The notes beneath the pieces were generated by a model. The model was not told the origin of the DNA. It saw only the letters and a list, made by a program, of their open reading frames with translations, and searched no databases. A stretch of 64,000 nucleotides of DNA from Deinococcus detaillensis (GTDB lineage Bacteria > Deinococcota > Deinococci > Deinococcales > Deinococcaceae). Position numbers and translations under genes: made by a program. Shown in pieces: positions 8,059 to 18,938 of the stretch (positions within the stretch are counted from its first letter, which is position 1; every line of letters begins with the position of its first letter). Location: the NCBI RefSeq assembly GCF_007280555.1, contig NZ_VKDB01000002.1, positions 1 through 64,000 on the forward strand, given 5' to 3'.

Positions 8059-9155
8059 ACGCTGGCCTCGGAAGGAAAGAACTTGCGCTGAATAAAGACC
8101 ATCACCAGAATAATCATGGCCAGAATGATCGCGCCCGCCGCCGCCATATTGACCGGCGCAGTTCCGGCTTTAAAGGTGTTGATATACACGTAATACGCCA
8201 AGGTAATCAAAGTGGATTGCGGCGCAGCGTCACCGATGACCGCCACTTGGTCAAACATCTGCATGGTACCGATGAGGCCCACAGTAATCACATAAAAAGT
8301 TACGGGGCGCAGCATCGGTACGGTAACATTCATCAGTTTTTCAAAAGGAGTCGCGCCGTCAATGTCCGCCGCTTCATAAAGAGAGCCGGGAATGTTTTGC
8401 AGGCCCGCCAAGAAAAAGAGCATCAAAGTGGGAATAGTCGTGAAGGTGTTTTGAATGATGATAACCAGCAGCGGAATACTGAGAACCTGCACACCGCCGA
8501 TACTCAGCCACACGTCAGCAAAGTACTGGAAATCGAAAGCAGGCACTTCGCGAACTTGCAGCACGCCGGTAAAACTCAGCACCACAATCGCGCCAATCGC
8601 AAGTAAAGCGCTGATAGCCGCCAAAGCCGGATCAAACCAACCGGCTGGTAATTGACGTGAGCGCTCAAACAACACTTGGGCAATTTGGGCGATGACCAAG
8701 ATTCCTAAAAAAGCCAGAATAAACGGCTGATACATTTGAAACTGGGTGATGACGTAGTTGGCCACCCCGCGCCGCTGAAACAGCCACAGAAAAATCAAAG
8801 TAATTACGACAGAACTGGTGATACTGGGCATATACCAAGCCGAGCGGAAAAAGCCCATGCCACGAATCTTATTGTTGAGAGCCACTGCCATCAACAGAGA
8901 CAAAATGGTTTGCAGGGTGGTCACGGTGATGGCAAAAATCAGAGTGTTGGCCAGCGCCCGCCGAAAGAGAACATCGTTGAGAACGTCCGCGTAAGGCTTT
9001 AGGCCGATCAGATGCGGCACGTTGAACAAGTTGAAATCAGTAAACGAGTAGTAAATGGCCCGCCCAAAAGCGTAGACAAAGAAAACCAGAGTAGAGATCA
9101 GGAAGGGAGCGAGAAACAGATACGCGGTGGCAGTAGACTGATTCTTCTTAAACAT
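8055..9155 (-). CDS. Sugar ABC transporter permease, MalF type
   Basis: A 366-residue membrane protein of the MetI-fold family, with the EAA loop SLYEAADIDGATPFEKL near residue 260 and the first membrane span at about 10-32. An additional pair of hydrophobic segments near residues 130-200 makes it longer than typical 290-residue UgpA-type permeases. It partners the MalG-type permease downstream (4-bp overlap) and the binding protein upstream. The substrate is likely an alpha-glucoside or maltodextrin, judged from the debranching enzyme in the same operon; this is inference. Confidence 0.92.
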   Translation of the reverse strand: MFKKNQSTATAYLFLAPFLISTLVFFVYAFGRAIYYSFTDFNLFNVPHLIGLKPYADVLNDVLFRRALANTLIFAITVTTLQTILSLLMAVALNNKIRGMGFFRSAWYMPSITSSVVITLIFLWLFQRRGVANYVITQFQMYQPFILAFLGILVIAQIAQVLFERSRQLPAGWFDPALAAISALLAIGAIVVLSFTGVLQVREVPAFDFQYFADVWLSIGGVQVLSIPLLVIIIQNTFTTIPTLMLFFLAGLQNIPGSLYEAADIDGATPFEKLMNVTVPMLRPVTFYVITVGLIGTMQMFDQVAVIGDAAPQSTLITLAYYVYINTFKAGTAPVNMAAAGAIILAMIILVMVFIQRKFFPSEASV

Positions 9156-9212
9156 AAAGCCTCTTGAACATCAAACTCTCCCTGTCCGCAACGCGGTCAC
9201 TTCATATAAGAG

Positions 9213-9246
9213 AGGGTCGGGGGCACCCTGCTCGGCTCCCGACCCT
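9213..9246 (-). terminator. Intra-operon hairpin after the binding-protein gene
   Basis: AGGGTCGGG (9213-9221) pairs with CCCGACCCT (9238-9246) in the 112-bp gap between the binding-protein and permease genes. No T-run follows, so it more likely limits read-through or protects the upstream mRNA, raising binding protein relative to permeases. Similar elements occur in the polyol operon of this window. Confidence 0.55.
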
Positions 9247-9267
9247 GCCTCAACTCCGGGTAAGGAA

Positions 9268-10503
9268 TTAGCGGCTTTGGAAGGTGTTCATTTCGCTTTG
9301 GGCCTGCTTGAGCGCGTCGGCACTGCTCTTTTGCCCACTCAGCACAGCGGCCAGCGCGGTGTTGATCGGCTTGATCCAGTCGGGGCCCTGAACGCCGAAG
9401 TAGTAAGGACGCACCGTGCCGTCGGTTGCGCCGTCAAACACGGCCTTGCTGTTGGCCGCGCCTGCATCGGTCTTTTTGAGGAAAGCGTTACTTTGCAGCG
9501 AGGTGCGGCTGGGAATGGCCAGGCCCTGCTCCAGCACGTACTGCTGCACCTGCGGGCTGGTCAGGATATTCAGCACCTTGACGGCGGCGGCTTTGTTCTT
9601 GGTGCCGGAATTGATGGCCCAGCCCACGGTATAGACGAAGTTGCCGCGCTTGCCGGTCTTATCGTCTTTGGGAATCAGCGCGGTGCCGTACTTGAGGTTG
9701 GGCGCGTTGTCTTTGAGGAAGCCGACAATCCAGTTGCCCTCGATGGCCACCGCCACTTTGCCGGTGCCGAGGCAGCCGCCCGACCAGCTCTGCGAGATCT
9801 CGGAAGGCTGCACGCCGACTTTGTTTTTGGCCAGACCCGTGAAGTAGTTAAAGGCCCGCACGAACGCCGGATCGAGCAAGTTGGTTTTGCCTTTGGAGTC
9901 AAAGGGTTTCCAGCCCGCCGCGAAGGCGAACTGACCCATCCGGGCATAATCGGGAGCCAAGCAGATGCCGTAGTAATCGTTTCCCAGCGCTTTTTTGACG
10001 TTGGTCAGCTTGGTTTGCAGGCTGCTCCAAGTGTCGGTGTTGTCGGGGTAGGCCACTTTGGCTTCATCGAACACAGCTTTGTTGTACTCGACGGCGAGGG
10101 TGTTGAAGTCTTTGGCAATGGCGTAAGTTTTGCCGCCCCGCGTGAACGCGGCGTTGAGGCTATTGATGTAGGGGCCAGTCGCCACCACACCGTTGAGCGG
10201 CAAAATTTTGCCGGTGGCCACGAAGCCGTCTAACGTTTCGGCAGGCAGATAAAACACGTCGCCCGCATTGCCCGCCGCCAGCAAAGTGGTGAGCTGCTGG
10301 TTATAGTCGCCCTGCAGCGGCTCATAGGTCACGTTGATCTTGTCTTTGGCCAGCGCCGGCTTGACAAAACGGTTGATCAAGTCGCCCACGATGGCGGGGT
10401 CTTGGCCCGCGTAGCCGTTGATCTTGATGGTGGTTTGAGCGGCAGCTTGGGTGGTGGCCGCCGCCGCGAGAAGCATCAGGCCGAGCATCATTTTGTTACG
10501 CAT
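9268..10503 (-). CDS. Extracellular sugar-binding protein of an ABC importer (MalE-like)
   Basis: A 411-residue family 1 solute-binding protein. An N-terminal signal peptide is visible (MRNKMMLG start, hydrophobic core, cleavage near AAAQ at about 23). The mature part shows the usual two-lobed features, such as AGNAGDVFYL and the late WAINSGTKNK block. The start at 10503 is chosen because AGGAGG lies 5 nt upstream; a longer frame to 10527 has no such site. It captures the sugar and delivers it to the two permeases encoded downstream. It follows the LacI gene by 69 bp. Confidence 0.92.
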   Translation of the reverse strand: MRNKMMLGLMLLAAAATTQAAAQTTIKINGYAGQDPAIVGDLINRFVKPALAKDKINVTYEPLQGDYNQQLTTLLAAGNAGDVFYLPAETLDGFVATGKILPLNGVVATGPYINSLNAAFTRGGKTYAIAKDFNTLAVEYNKAVFDEAKVAYPDNTDTWSSLQTKLTNVKKALGNDYYGICLAPDYARMGQFAFAAGWKPFDSKGKTNLLDPAFVRAFNYFTGLAKNKVGVQPSEISQSWSGGCLGTGKVAVAIEGNWIVGFLKDNAPNLKYGTALIPKDDKTGKRGNFVYTVGWAINSGTKNKAAAVKVLNILTSPQVQQYVLEQGLAIPSRTSLQSNAFLKKTDAGAANSKAVFDGATDGTVRPYYFGVQGPDWIKPINTALAAVLSGQKSSADALKQAQSEMNTFQSR

Positions 10504-10572
10504 ACTCCCTCCTAGGGAACAAAGCACGGAGAAATCAACAGAGAGCGGAGAACTGAGATTCGATTTTAAAAC

Positions 10573-11556
10573 TCAGGAAATTGAGCTTGAACTGGGCGGC
10601 GCGGCCACCGTTGCGCCCAGTTTGAGACGCACCGGAATGTGCTGTCCGCGTGCCGGCAGGCCCTCCACCGCTTCACGCATCAGCTCTAGGGCGCACTCAG
10701 CGATGCGCTCAATGTCTTGCGACACGGTGGTCAGCTTGATCGGCAGTGCCAATTCCGGCAGGCCGTCAAAGCCCACCACCGACACGTCGCGCGGCACCGT
10801 GAGGCCCAAATCTTCGAGGGCGGCCACCGCGCCCACCGCGCTTTCGTCACTCTGGGCAAACAGGCCGGTGAAGCGCACGCCGTTTTCCCACGCCCGCCGC
10901 ACCGCCCGGTAGCCGCCCAGCAAGGTAAAATCCGCTTCCAAGGTCAGCGTCTGCGCTCCTGCGGCCACAGCCGCCTGCAAAAAGCCGCTCTCACGGTCTT
11001 GGGCGACCTGCGAGGGGCCGCCACCGAGGTAGACCAAGGCGCGGTGTCCAGCTTTGGTAAGCTGCTCGGTGGCCAGCCGTGAGCCGCCGATGTCGTCGGG
11101 AGCCACCCAAAACGAAGCAGGGTGGTGGCCGATCAGCACCGCCGGAACGCCCAATTCAGCCAGCAGCGTCAGCCGCTCGTCGCCGTCTTGGGAGTTGTTG
11201 AGCACCAACGCCGCGTTGGGCAACGAGCGCAGACTGGCCAGATCGTGCTTGAGATTGACCAACTGAACGCCCTGCGGCGCGGTGCGGGCTTCTAGGGCGC
11301 GGGTAAACAGCACGTGGTAGGGCGAAAGCAGCGGATCATGGCGGCCAAACGACAGCCCCAAAGTCTGCCCCTTACGCCAAGACAACTGCCGCGCTGCCGG
11401 ATCGGGGGCGTAGCCGAACTGATCCATCACAGCCTGAACGTGGTGCCTCGTCCTGACCGCCACCGTTTGGTGCCCATTGATGACGCGGCTGACCGTGCCC
11501 TTGCTGACGCCAGCGGCGCGGGCAATGTCGTCAATGGTGTAGCGCAGTGTGGTCAT
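10573..11556 (-). CDS. LacI-family repressor of the sugar ABC/debranching operon
   Basis: A 327-residue regulator. Residues 5-60 hold the LacI helix-turn-helix and hinge (YTIDDIARAAGVSKGTVSRV), followed by a periplasmic-binding-like sensor with late motif DVSVVGFDGLPELALP. The start at 11556 follows AAGGA by 4 nt; upstream in-frame residues are unlike the family. It is the first gene of the operon it likely controls, and two palindromic operators lie just upstream (11609-11622 and 11678-11691), so autoregulation is expected. The inducer is probably the imported alpha-glucoside, by context. Confidence 0.92.
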   Translation of the reverse strand: MTTLRYTIDDIARAAGVSKGTVSRVINGHQTVAVRTRHHVQAVMDQFGYAPDPAARQLSWRKGQTLGLSFGRHDPLLSPYHVLFTRALEARTAPQGVQLVNLKHDLASLRSLPNAALVLNNSQDGDERLTLLAELGVPAVLIGHHPASFWVAPDDIGGSRLATEQLTKAGHRALVYLGGGPSQVAQDRESGFLQAAVAAGAQTLTLEADFTLLGGYRAVRRAWENGVRFTGLFAQSDESAVGAVAALEDLGLTVPRDVSVVGFDGLPELALPIKLTTVSQDIERIAECALELMREAVEGLPARGQHIPVRLKLGATVAAPPSSSSIS

Positions 11557-11608
11557 CAATTCCTTAAGCAGCGGCGTGAGGGCGGTGAGGGGAAAGGCGG
11601 GGCGGGAC

Positions 11609-11622
11609 TGTAACCGGTTACA
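11609..11622. promoter_or_regulatory. LacI-type operator O1 (TGTAACCGGTTACA)
   Basis: A perfect 14-bp palindrome with the central CG typical of LacI-family sites. It overlaps the -10 box of the operon promoter at its edge, so binding would block transcription start. Confidence 0.8.
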
Positions 11623-11648
11623 ATAACTAGGCGAAGAATAATTCTCGA
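11620..11648 (-). promoter_or_regulatory. Promoter of the LacI/ABC/debranching operon
   Basis: On the minus strand, TCGAGA (11643-11648) and TATTGT (11620-11625) are separated by 17 nt. The -35 matches consensus in four of six positions. The promoter lies between the two palindromic operators, with O1 touching the -10. Confidence 0.5.
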
Positions 11649-11677
11649 CACCTGTCAGTTCAGAAATACAGAGGTTT

Positions 11678-11691
11678 TGTAAGCGGTTACA
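11678..11691. promoter_or_regulatory. LacI-type operator O2 (TGTAAGCGGTTACA)
   Basis: This site is the same as O1 except at one central base. It lies 69 bp away centre to centre (about 6.5 helical turns), upstream of the promoter. It could support looping or cooperative binding by a dimeric or tetrameric repressor. Confidence 0.75.
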
Positions 11692-11787
11692 GTGCCATTG
11701 TGGGCTTTTTTGGGCGGATGTCAAGAGGGGATCAAAACGGCTAGATCGCTGTATCAACGAACAGGAGATTTCTGGTTACGTTATTGG

Positions 11788-13707
11788 CTAGGTCAGGCGC
11801 TGCCGAGCGCTTTCAAGCGCCTGCGCCAAAGCGGGCGAAGCTTCAGCAATCTGGGCATCTGCGGCCAGCGCCTGAGCGAGGTTGCGCTCTAAGCTACGCA
11901 GCTCAGCGGCTGTTTGAGCGCGGCTGAGGCGCAATTGAAAGACCAAATTAAACGCCAAGCGCACTTCCTGACGCACCTGATCGGCCCACTCGCTTTCAGG
12001 TGTCAAGTCTTCAAAAAAGCAGCCATGATACTGCTGAAGGGCCGTTTCCAAATCCGCCGCATTGAGGCTTTGCCGCACGGTGTCCAAGTCGAGGTTTAGC
12101 TCGATGCCGCCGCCGAGTTGGTAGCGCGGATGACGCAACGTATCGTCGAGTTGCACGACGCCTTGCCCCAAAACGGCCCGCAGTTCGCGCACGGTGGTGC
12201 GAAAAAAAGTGGTGGTTTGGGAGCGGTCAAATTCAGGAAACAGCACCGCTTGCATATCGTTGCGGCTTTGGTGCGGGTGCAAGTAAATATAGATGAGCAG
12301 CAGCGTCGCGCCCGCCGAGAGAGTGGCGGGGGCTTGGCCACCTTGGGCGTCGGTTGTAACACCCACACTGATGTGCCCCAGCGCCCGCACTTCGAGGCGC
12401 ATTGGCTTGGGCCGCAACGCTGGCCCCGTCTGAAAGCGGGCCAAGAGCGCCTGCATCAGCGGCGCGAGCTGCGGCTCGATCAAGGCGTACTCCACCAATT
12501 CACCCAGCTCCTCCAGATCGGCGGCGTACCCACGAAAGTCCTGCGTTTGGCCGAGGTGCATCAAGACGCGCCGCAACGTTTCTCTGGCCGCCTCCGCTTG
12601 GCCGAGACTGAATTGCAAATCAGCCGCAAACAGTTGGCCGCGCCAAAACAGCCGCTGATCCTGGGGGCCGGTCTCCTGGCAAGCGGCTTGCAAATCGTCC
12701 AAAGCCTGAACTTCATACCGCTGGCGGCGCATCAGAAGGCCGCGCACCAACTTGAGCCGGGGAGGCAGACCCCGCCGGGTGCCGAGGTCGTACAAGCACA
12801 GCAGCGCTTGATCGGCTCTTCCCTGTAGGCTGAGCAGTTCGGCCCGCTGGGCCACCGTCCACAGCCGCAGTTCGTAGTCTTGAAGCTGATCAGCCAGCGT
12901 ACCGAGGCCGCGCAAATCGGCTTGCAGCGCCGAGCGCTCACCGCCCAACAGCCGGATTTCCAGTTCAGCCTGCAGCACACTGGCCCGTGCCCACCGCTCA
13001 GCGCCACTGGGCAGCGTCAGCGACAGGCGGCGGCCTTCTTCCAAGCTGCGCTGGGCTTCTTCCGACTGACCCAAACGGCTTTGGGTCACGGCCCAGCCGC
13101 TCAGACACGCGATTCTGGCGGAGCAGGGCGAGGCGGGCAAAGCCATCAGGGCCTGCTCAAAACGGGCGCTGGCCTGCTCCAGTTCGCCGAGTTGCAAATG
13201 CATCTGCGCCAGTGCGACTGCTGCCGCCGCTCGGGCAGGTGACGGCCGGCGGCGACTGGACTTTTGAGTGGCCGGGTCGGTCAACACCGGACTCAGGCTG
13301 CGGCACAGGGCCAGCGCCCGCTCCACTTCGCCGCTCAAAAACAGAGCCTCGCTCCAAAAGACTTGGGCGCGGCGCTTGAGTTCGCCGCTGGGCAAGCGCC
13401 CGATCACCGCCGCCAAGCGTCCGGTAGCAGGCCTGACTTGCCCGCACCGACTCAGCCAGCGGCCATACTCCACTTCAGCCTCCAAGTCGCCCGACGCCGA
13501 GGCGCGGCGCAGCGGGATTTCAGCTTCGAGCGGTTGACCAGCCGCCCAATGCGCCACACCGAGCCAGCGCCAGTACGCGCCGCACCGCCTATGCAGCGGA
13601 TTGGCACTCAAATCACCGAGCAGCGCCAAGGCCCGCCACGGGTTTTCGGCGGCCAGTGCAGTGGCCACTGCAATCAGATCAGCGGCCAGCGGCGGAGTGG
13701 AGTTCAC
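11788..13707 (-). CDS. Second TPR-SARP transcriptional regulator
   Basis: A 639-residue paralogue of the 569-2461 regulator with the same order: helical TPR-like repeats to about residue 425, a winged-helix domain from about 436 (VRALGHISVGV; RTTVRELRAVLGQG), and a BTAD domain from about 535 (ALQQYHGCFFEDLTPESEWA). The GTG start at 13707 lies 6 nt after TAGACT, a leaderless -10 arrangement. It diverges from a truncated subtilase. No micro-peptide genes like those at 201-436 are visible beside it. Its target is unknown. Confidence 0.85.
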   Translation of the reverse strand: MNSTPPLAADLIAVATALAAENPWRALALLGDLSANPLHRRCGAYWRWLGVAHWAAGQPLEAEIPLRRASASGDLEAEVEYGRWLSRCGQVRPATGRLAAVIGRLPSGELKRRAQVFWSEALFLSGEVERALALCRSLSPVLTDPATQKSSRRRPSPARAAAAVALAQMHLQLGELEQASARFEQALMALPASPCSARIACLSGWAVTQSRLGQSEEAQRSLEEGRRLSLTLPSGAERWARASVLQAELEIRLLGGERSALQADLRGLGTLADQLQDYELRLWTVAQRAELLSLQGRADQALLCLYDLGTRRGLPPRLKLVRGLLMRRQRYEVQALDDLQAACQETGPQDQRLFWRGQLFAADLQFSLGQAEAARETLRRVLMHLGQTQDFRGYAADLEELGELVEYALIEPQLAPLMQALLARFQTGPALRPKPMRLEVRALGHISVGVTTDAQGGQAPATLSAGATLLLIYIYLHPHQSRNDMQAVLFPEFDRSQTTTFFRTTVRELRAVLGQGVVQLDDTLRHPRYQLGGGIELNLDLDTVRQSLNAADLETALQQYHGCFFEDLTPESEWADQVRQEVRLAFNLVFQLRLSRAQTAAELRSLERNLAQALAADAQIAEASPALAQALESARQRLT

Positions 13708-13755
13708 GGATTGAGTCTAGGCCACCTCAGCGCATAGACCACGCCCACTGCTGTT

Positions 13756-14256
13756 GTGAAATCGAAGCGCTCAACGCCGTGCTGTGTTGGCATCTTGTCG
13801 CTGGCTGCCATGCGCGGGGTGCTGGTGGTGGCTTCAGCAGGCAACGACAACCAACCCAGACTGACTTCTCCCGCCGCAAATACGGCCAATTTCCTCCTGA
13901 GTAGCAATGATCTGATTTCGGTGGGCAGCATAGACGCGGGTGACGTCAAATCCAGCTTCTCAAATTATGCCTACTCGCTCAAATTGGTGGCTCCCGGTGA
14001 GCGCATCTACACTGCTGTTCCCAACAATCAAGTCGGCTACTGGAGCGGTACTTCCTTCGCCGTTCCGATGGTCAGCGGCGCGTTGGCACTGGCCTTGGGA
14101 CAAGGCGCGGATGCCGACAGCTTGCCAAGTAAGTTGGCAAGCGGAAGCGACGATATCTTGGGTTTCAATAAAAACTACACCCATCAGCTCGGCAGCGAGC
14201 GACTGGATTTGGGGAAATTCTTGAAATCGCTCAACTCAGGATTCAAGTGGTTCTAG
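13756..14256 (+). pseudogene. Truncated subtilisin-like protease (S8), C-terminal remnant
   Basis: The frame contains the oxyanion Asn region VLVVASAGND and the catalytic Ser region GTSFAVPMVSGALAL, both S8 family hallmarks. The Asp and His catalytic motifs, signal peptide and propeptide are all absent. Similarity begins near 13810, and no ribosome binding site precedes a start codon. It is therefore a decayed end of a secreted subtilase. Its place beside the second TPR-SARP gene is notable because subtilases mature some peptide pheromones, but any link is speculative. Confidence 0.8.
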
Positions 14257-14324
14257 AAGCCTAGATTTCGCAAAAGTCCCATTTAAAGTCGGAAAATGCT
14301 CCTTCAACAGGTATCAAACACAGA

Positions 14325-14364
14325 ATAGAAAAGCCAAGCTTCCTCGACACGAGAAAAACTTGGC
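14325..14364 (-). terminator. Terminator of the Met-rich secreted protein gene
   Basis: On the minus strand GCCAAG pairs with CTTGGC (14359-14364 and 14333-14338), with an inner CTCG/CGAG stem, followed by TTTTCT. It lies just after the stop codon of the 14387-14854 gene. Confidence 0.7.
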
Positions 14365-14386
14365 GCTTCAATTGATCCTGTCAGAA

Positions 14387-14854
14387 TTAGTGAGTCTTTA
14401 GGGTCACGGTCGTCCGGTCGCCCCGCGTCACCGTCATCAGATCAAGTTTCCACTTTTTCATCATGTAGGCTTCAGCGTATTCACCGGTTTTCATCATGCC
14501 CATTTTCATATTCATGTCCTCTTTCCAACCTTCAGCCATGATGGCCTTGTTGTAAAAGGCAGATAAGCCCTCGGCGTCTTTGCTTTTGTAAACTAAGGTG
14601 GCACCATGCCTGCTGTAGCTGTAATTCATCAGGCTGTAGCCGGGAGCTTTGGTAAACGCCACCGTATTGCCCGCCATCATCATATTCATCATGGGGTTGG
14701 CAGAGTATTTGAACATGGGTGCCCCCATCATGTCCCCCATCCTCTCTCCGGGCATTTTGAGATCATGGGCCTTGACGTCCATCTTATGGGCCATTGCGGG
14801 AGCAGCGAGGGTCAGAGCCAATAATCCAGAAACGAGCAATCTTGTCTTGTTCAT
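14387..14854 (-). CDS. Methionine-rich secreted protein of unknown function
   Basis: A 155-residue protein with a clear signal peptide (MNKTRLLVSGLL start, cleavage near AMAH at about 22). The mature part is rich in Met (MGDMMGAP and PMMNMMMAG around residues 40-60; MNMKMGMMK later), with scattered His, Lys and Asp. Met-rich exported proteins often bind copper or resist oxidation, but no known motif is clear here. The start at 14854 follows AAGGAG by 6 nt. It has its own terminator. I do not recognise the family. Confidence 0.75.
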   Translation of the reverse strand: MNKTRLLVSGLLALTLAAPAMAHKMDVKAHDLKMPGERMGDMMGAPMFKYSANPMMNMMMAGNTVAFTKAPGYSLMNYSYSRHGATLVYKSKDAEGLSAFYNKAIMAEGWKEDMNMKMGMMKTGEYAEAYMMKKWKLDLMTVTRGDRTTVTLKTH

Positions 14855-14910
14855 GCTTTCTCCTTGAGGCGGTTGAAGCTTCATTTCAGGCAAGGTGCCT
14901 TCAAAACAAC

Positions 14911-14945
14911 TTCACCCTCTCTCCTATACTTAGAAAGAGGGTGAA
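14911..14945 (-). terminator. Terminator of the SnoaL-like gene
   Basis: A perfect 10-bp inverted repeat (TTCACCCTCT with AGAGGGTGAA) has a 15-nt loop. On the minus strand it is followed by GTTGTTTT. It sits between the SnoaL-like gene and the Met-rich protein gene and probably separates the two transcripts. Confidence 0.65.
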
Positions 14946-14990
14946 ACGGTTCAGTTTAAGTTTTTTAGAGATTCTTTATTTCTGTCTTAC

Positions 14991-15380
14991 TTATCCGGCA
15001 GCAGTCTTGATAAAAGCGGCGGAGTCATAATAAGTGCGGAAGGCCGTGACTTTTTGGCCATCATGCTCAATGACGCTGATCCCTCTGTACTCGATGGCTT
15101 GGCCGCCTTTGAGTGCGCCTTTGCCGACCCATTCCATCACGCCCATATCCTCAGCGTCGGCGTGGTGGGTAAAGTCGCTGTGAATCGTTTCAAAGTCCGA
15201 CAGGTAGCGTTCCCAGAATATTTTCGCGCCGTCTAGGCCGCTCCAATCTTGCTGGGTCAGGTTGTGCAGCGTGACAGTCTCGGCGTGCAGGGCGAGCAGG
15301 GCGCTGAGGTCGCCGCTGTCTTCGGCCGTGTGCAGGGCCTTCATAAACTGCTGGGTCAGGGAGTTACTGGACTGAGTCAT
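14991..15380 (-). CDS. SnoaL/NTF2-like domain protein
   Basis: A 129-residue cytoplasmic protein with the alpha+beta NTF2-like pattern: an N-terminal helix with FMKALHTAEDSGDLSALL, then HAETVTLHN, GAKIFWERYLSDF and paired strands ending in FRTYYDSAAF. Such SnoaL-like proteins include cyclases, hydratases and many of unknown role. No catalytic residues can be assigned. It is a single gene divergent from glnS. Confidence 0.8.
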   Translation of the reverse strand: MTQSSNSLTQQFMKALHTAEDSGDLSALLALHAETVTLHNLTQQDWSGLDGAKIFWERYLSDFETIHSDFTHHADAEDMGVMEWVGKGALKGGQAIEYRGISVIEHDGQKVTAFRTYYDSAAFIKTAAG

Positions 15381-15475
15381 ACACCCAGTTCAACATCGGA
15401 GCGCGGCGAAAAGCGTAAGCCTTCTTTCACAGCTCCCTTTGTCTCAAGTTCGCATGAAGCGCTGCCCAAGGCGGG

Positions 15476-15481
15476 TATGCT
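15476..15481 (+). promoter_or_regulatory. -10 box TATGCT of glnS
   Basis: TATGCT ends 7 nt before the glnS ATG and no Shine-Dalgarno is present, so the glnS mRNA is probably leaderless. Confidence 0.5.
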
Positions 15482-15488
15482 GTGAGCA

Positions 15489-17873
<2,385 letters not shown>

Positions 17874-17883
17874 AGCAAGCAGC

Positions 17884-17921
17884 AAAAGAGCGCGGAACTT
17901 CATCAGGTTCCGCGCTCTTTT
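17884..17921. terminator. Bidirectional terminator between glnS and the GNAT gene
   Basis: A 15-bp perfect inverted repeat, AAAAGAGCGCGGAAC with its complement, has an 8-nt loop. It is followed by TCGTTTTCC on the plus strand and by an A/T end on the minus strand. Confidence 0.9.
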
Positions 17922-17931
17922 CGTTTTCCTT

Positions 17932-18222
17932 TTAAGCTTGCACCAAGTCCTGATATTCGGGGTGGCGCTTGATGTAGGCGGCGATGAACGGGCAACTGGG
18001 AATGACCTGCTTGCCCTGCGCTTTTACGTCGTCGAGCGCGTGCTTGGCGAGTTGACTGCCCAAGCCCTCACCCTCATGGCCGTCCTCGACTTCGGTGTGG
18101 TAAAGGTTGACCGTGTTGCCGCTGACTCGGTACTTGGCAAGCCCGATCAACTGATCTCCGCTGAAAATTTCGTACTGATGTTTGGCGGAGTTGTCGCGGA
18201 GTTCGGTTGATGGCTGACTCAT
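17932..18222 (-). CDS. Small GNAT-like N-acetyltransferase (YjdJ/GCN5-related type)
   Basis: A 96-residue protein matching the short GCN5-related family with motifs [37 protein letters not shown] (acetyl-CoA loop) and [18 protein letters not shown]. The conserved Cys in the PSCPF segment is typical of this short group, which uses a reduced GNAT fold. It starts inside the wrbA stop region (4-bp overlap), so the two are cotranslated. The acetyl acceptor is unknown. Confidence 0.9.
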   Translation of the reverse strand: MSQPSTELRDNSAKHQYEIFSGDQLIGLAKYRVSGNTVNLYHTEVEDGHEGEGLGSQLAKHALDDVKAQGKQVIPSCPFIAAYIKRHPEYQDLVQA

Positions 18223-18815
18223 TGCGCCAGTTTAGCGCTGATCTCCACGAGTCGCTTGGCTTGGTGGCGGATGGTGGCTTTGTCTTCTTCCGAAAGCGGC
18301 TGGCCGTTCGCCGTGACGCTCGCGCCGTAAGGGTTGCCGCCGGACGCGAAAATGGCTTTGTCAGTGTAGCCTGGAGCCACGATAATGCTGCCCCAGTGCT
18401 GGGCGGTAACGTACAAGGTCTGCAAGGTGGTTTCCTGGCCGCCGTTGGGGTTCTGTGCGGAAGTCATGGCGCTGAAGCCTTTATTGGCCAGCTTGCCTTC
18501 TCCCCACAAGCCGCCGAGCGTGTCGATGAAGGCCCGCACCTGACTGGCCGCGCCGCCGAACCGGGTGGGCGCAGAGAACAAGTAGGCGTTGGCCCACTCC
18601 ATGTCGGCGGGGGTCGCTTCCGGCACGTCGGCGCTTCGCTCCTGCTGGGCCTTCCAAGCGTCTTGGGAGTCAATCGCAGCTTGCGGGGCAGTTTCCGGCA
18701 CCTTCAGCACCCGCACTTCGGCCCCGGCAGCGCGGGCGGCTTCGGCGGCAGTGTTGGCCATTTGGTGATTGGTTCCGTAGGTGCTGTAGTAAATGATGGC
18801 GAGTCTAACGGTCAT
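18219..18815 (-). CDS. wrbA: NAD(P)H:quinone oxidoreductase, WrbA type
   Basis: A 199-residue flavodoxin-fold FMN enzyme that reduces quinones by two electrons, protecting against redox cycling. The phosphate loop [12 protein letters not shown] is at the N-terminus; [17 protein letters not shown] and [13 protein letters not shown] are WrbA signatures. The start at 18815 follows GGGAGGA by 6 nt; an upstream in-frame ATG lacks this. It forms a two-gene operon with the small GNAT gene. Confidence 0.94.
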   Translation of the reverse strand: MTVRLAIIYYSTYGTNHQMANTAAEAARAAGAEVRVLKVPETAPQAAIDSQDAWKAQQERSADVPEATPADMEWANAYLFSAPTRFGGAASQVRAFIDTLGGLWGEGKLANKGFSAMTSAQNPNGGQETTLQTLYVTAQHWGSIIVAPGYTDKAIFASGGNPYGASVTANGQPLSEEDKATIRHQAKRLVEISAKLAQ

Positions 18816-18926
18816 AGTGGTTCCTCCCGCGCCCGTGAAAGGAGCGCTTTCAGAGATCACTCTACATTAAACGGTTTGAAAAGTAAAGCAGTTTGTAGAA
18901 CGTTTTCTAGGATGCCAGCGAGTTGG

Positions 18927-18932
18927 TAAACT
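18927..18932 (+). promoter_or_regulatory. -10 box TAAACT of the APH-like gene
   Basis: TAAACT ends 6 nt before the GTG at 18939, with no ribosome binding site between. This is a leaderless arrangement and supports the GTG as the start. Confidence 0.5.
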
Positions 18933-18938
18933 GAGCGA

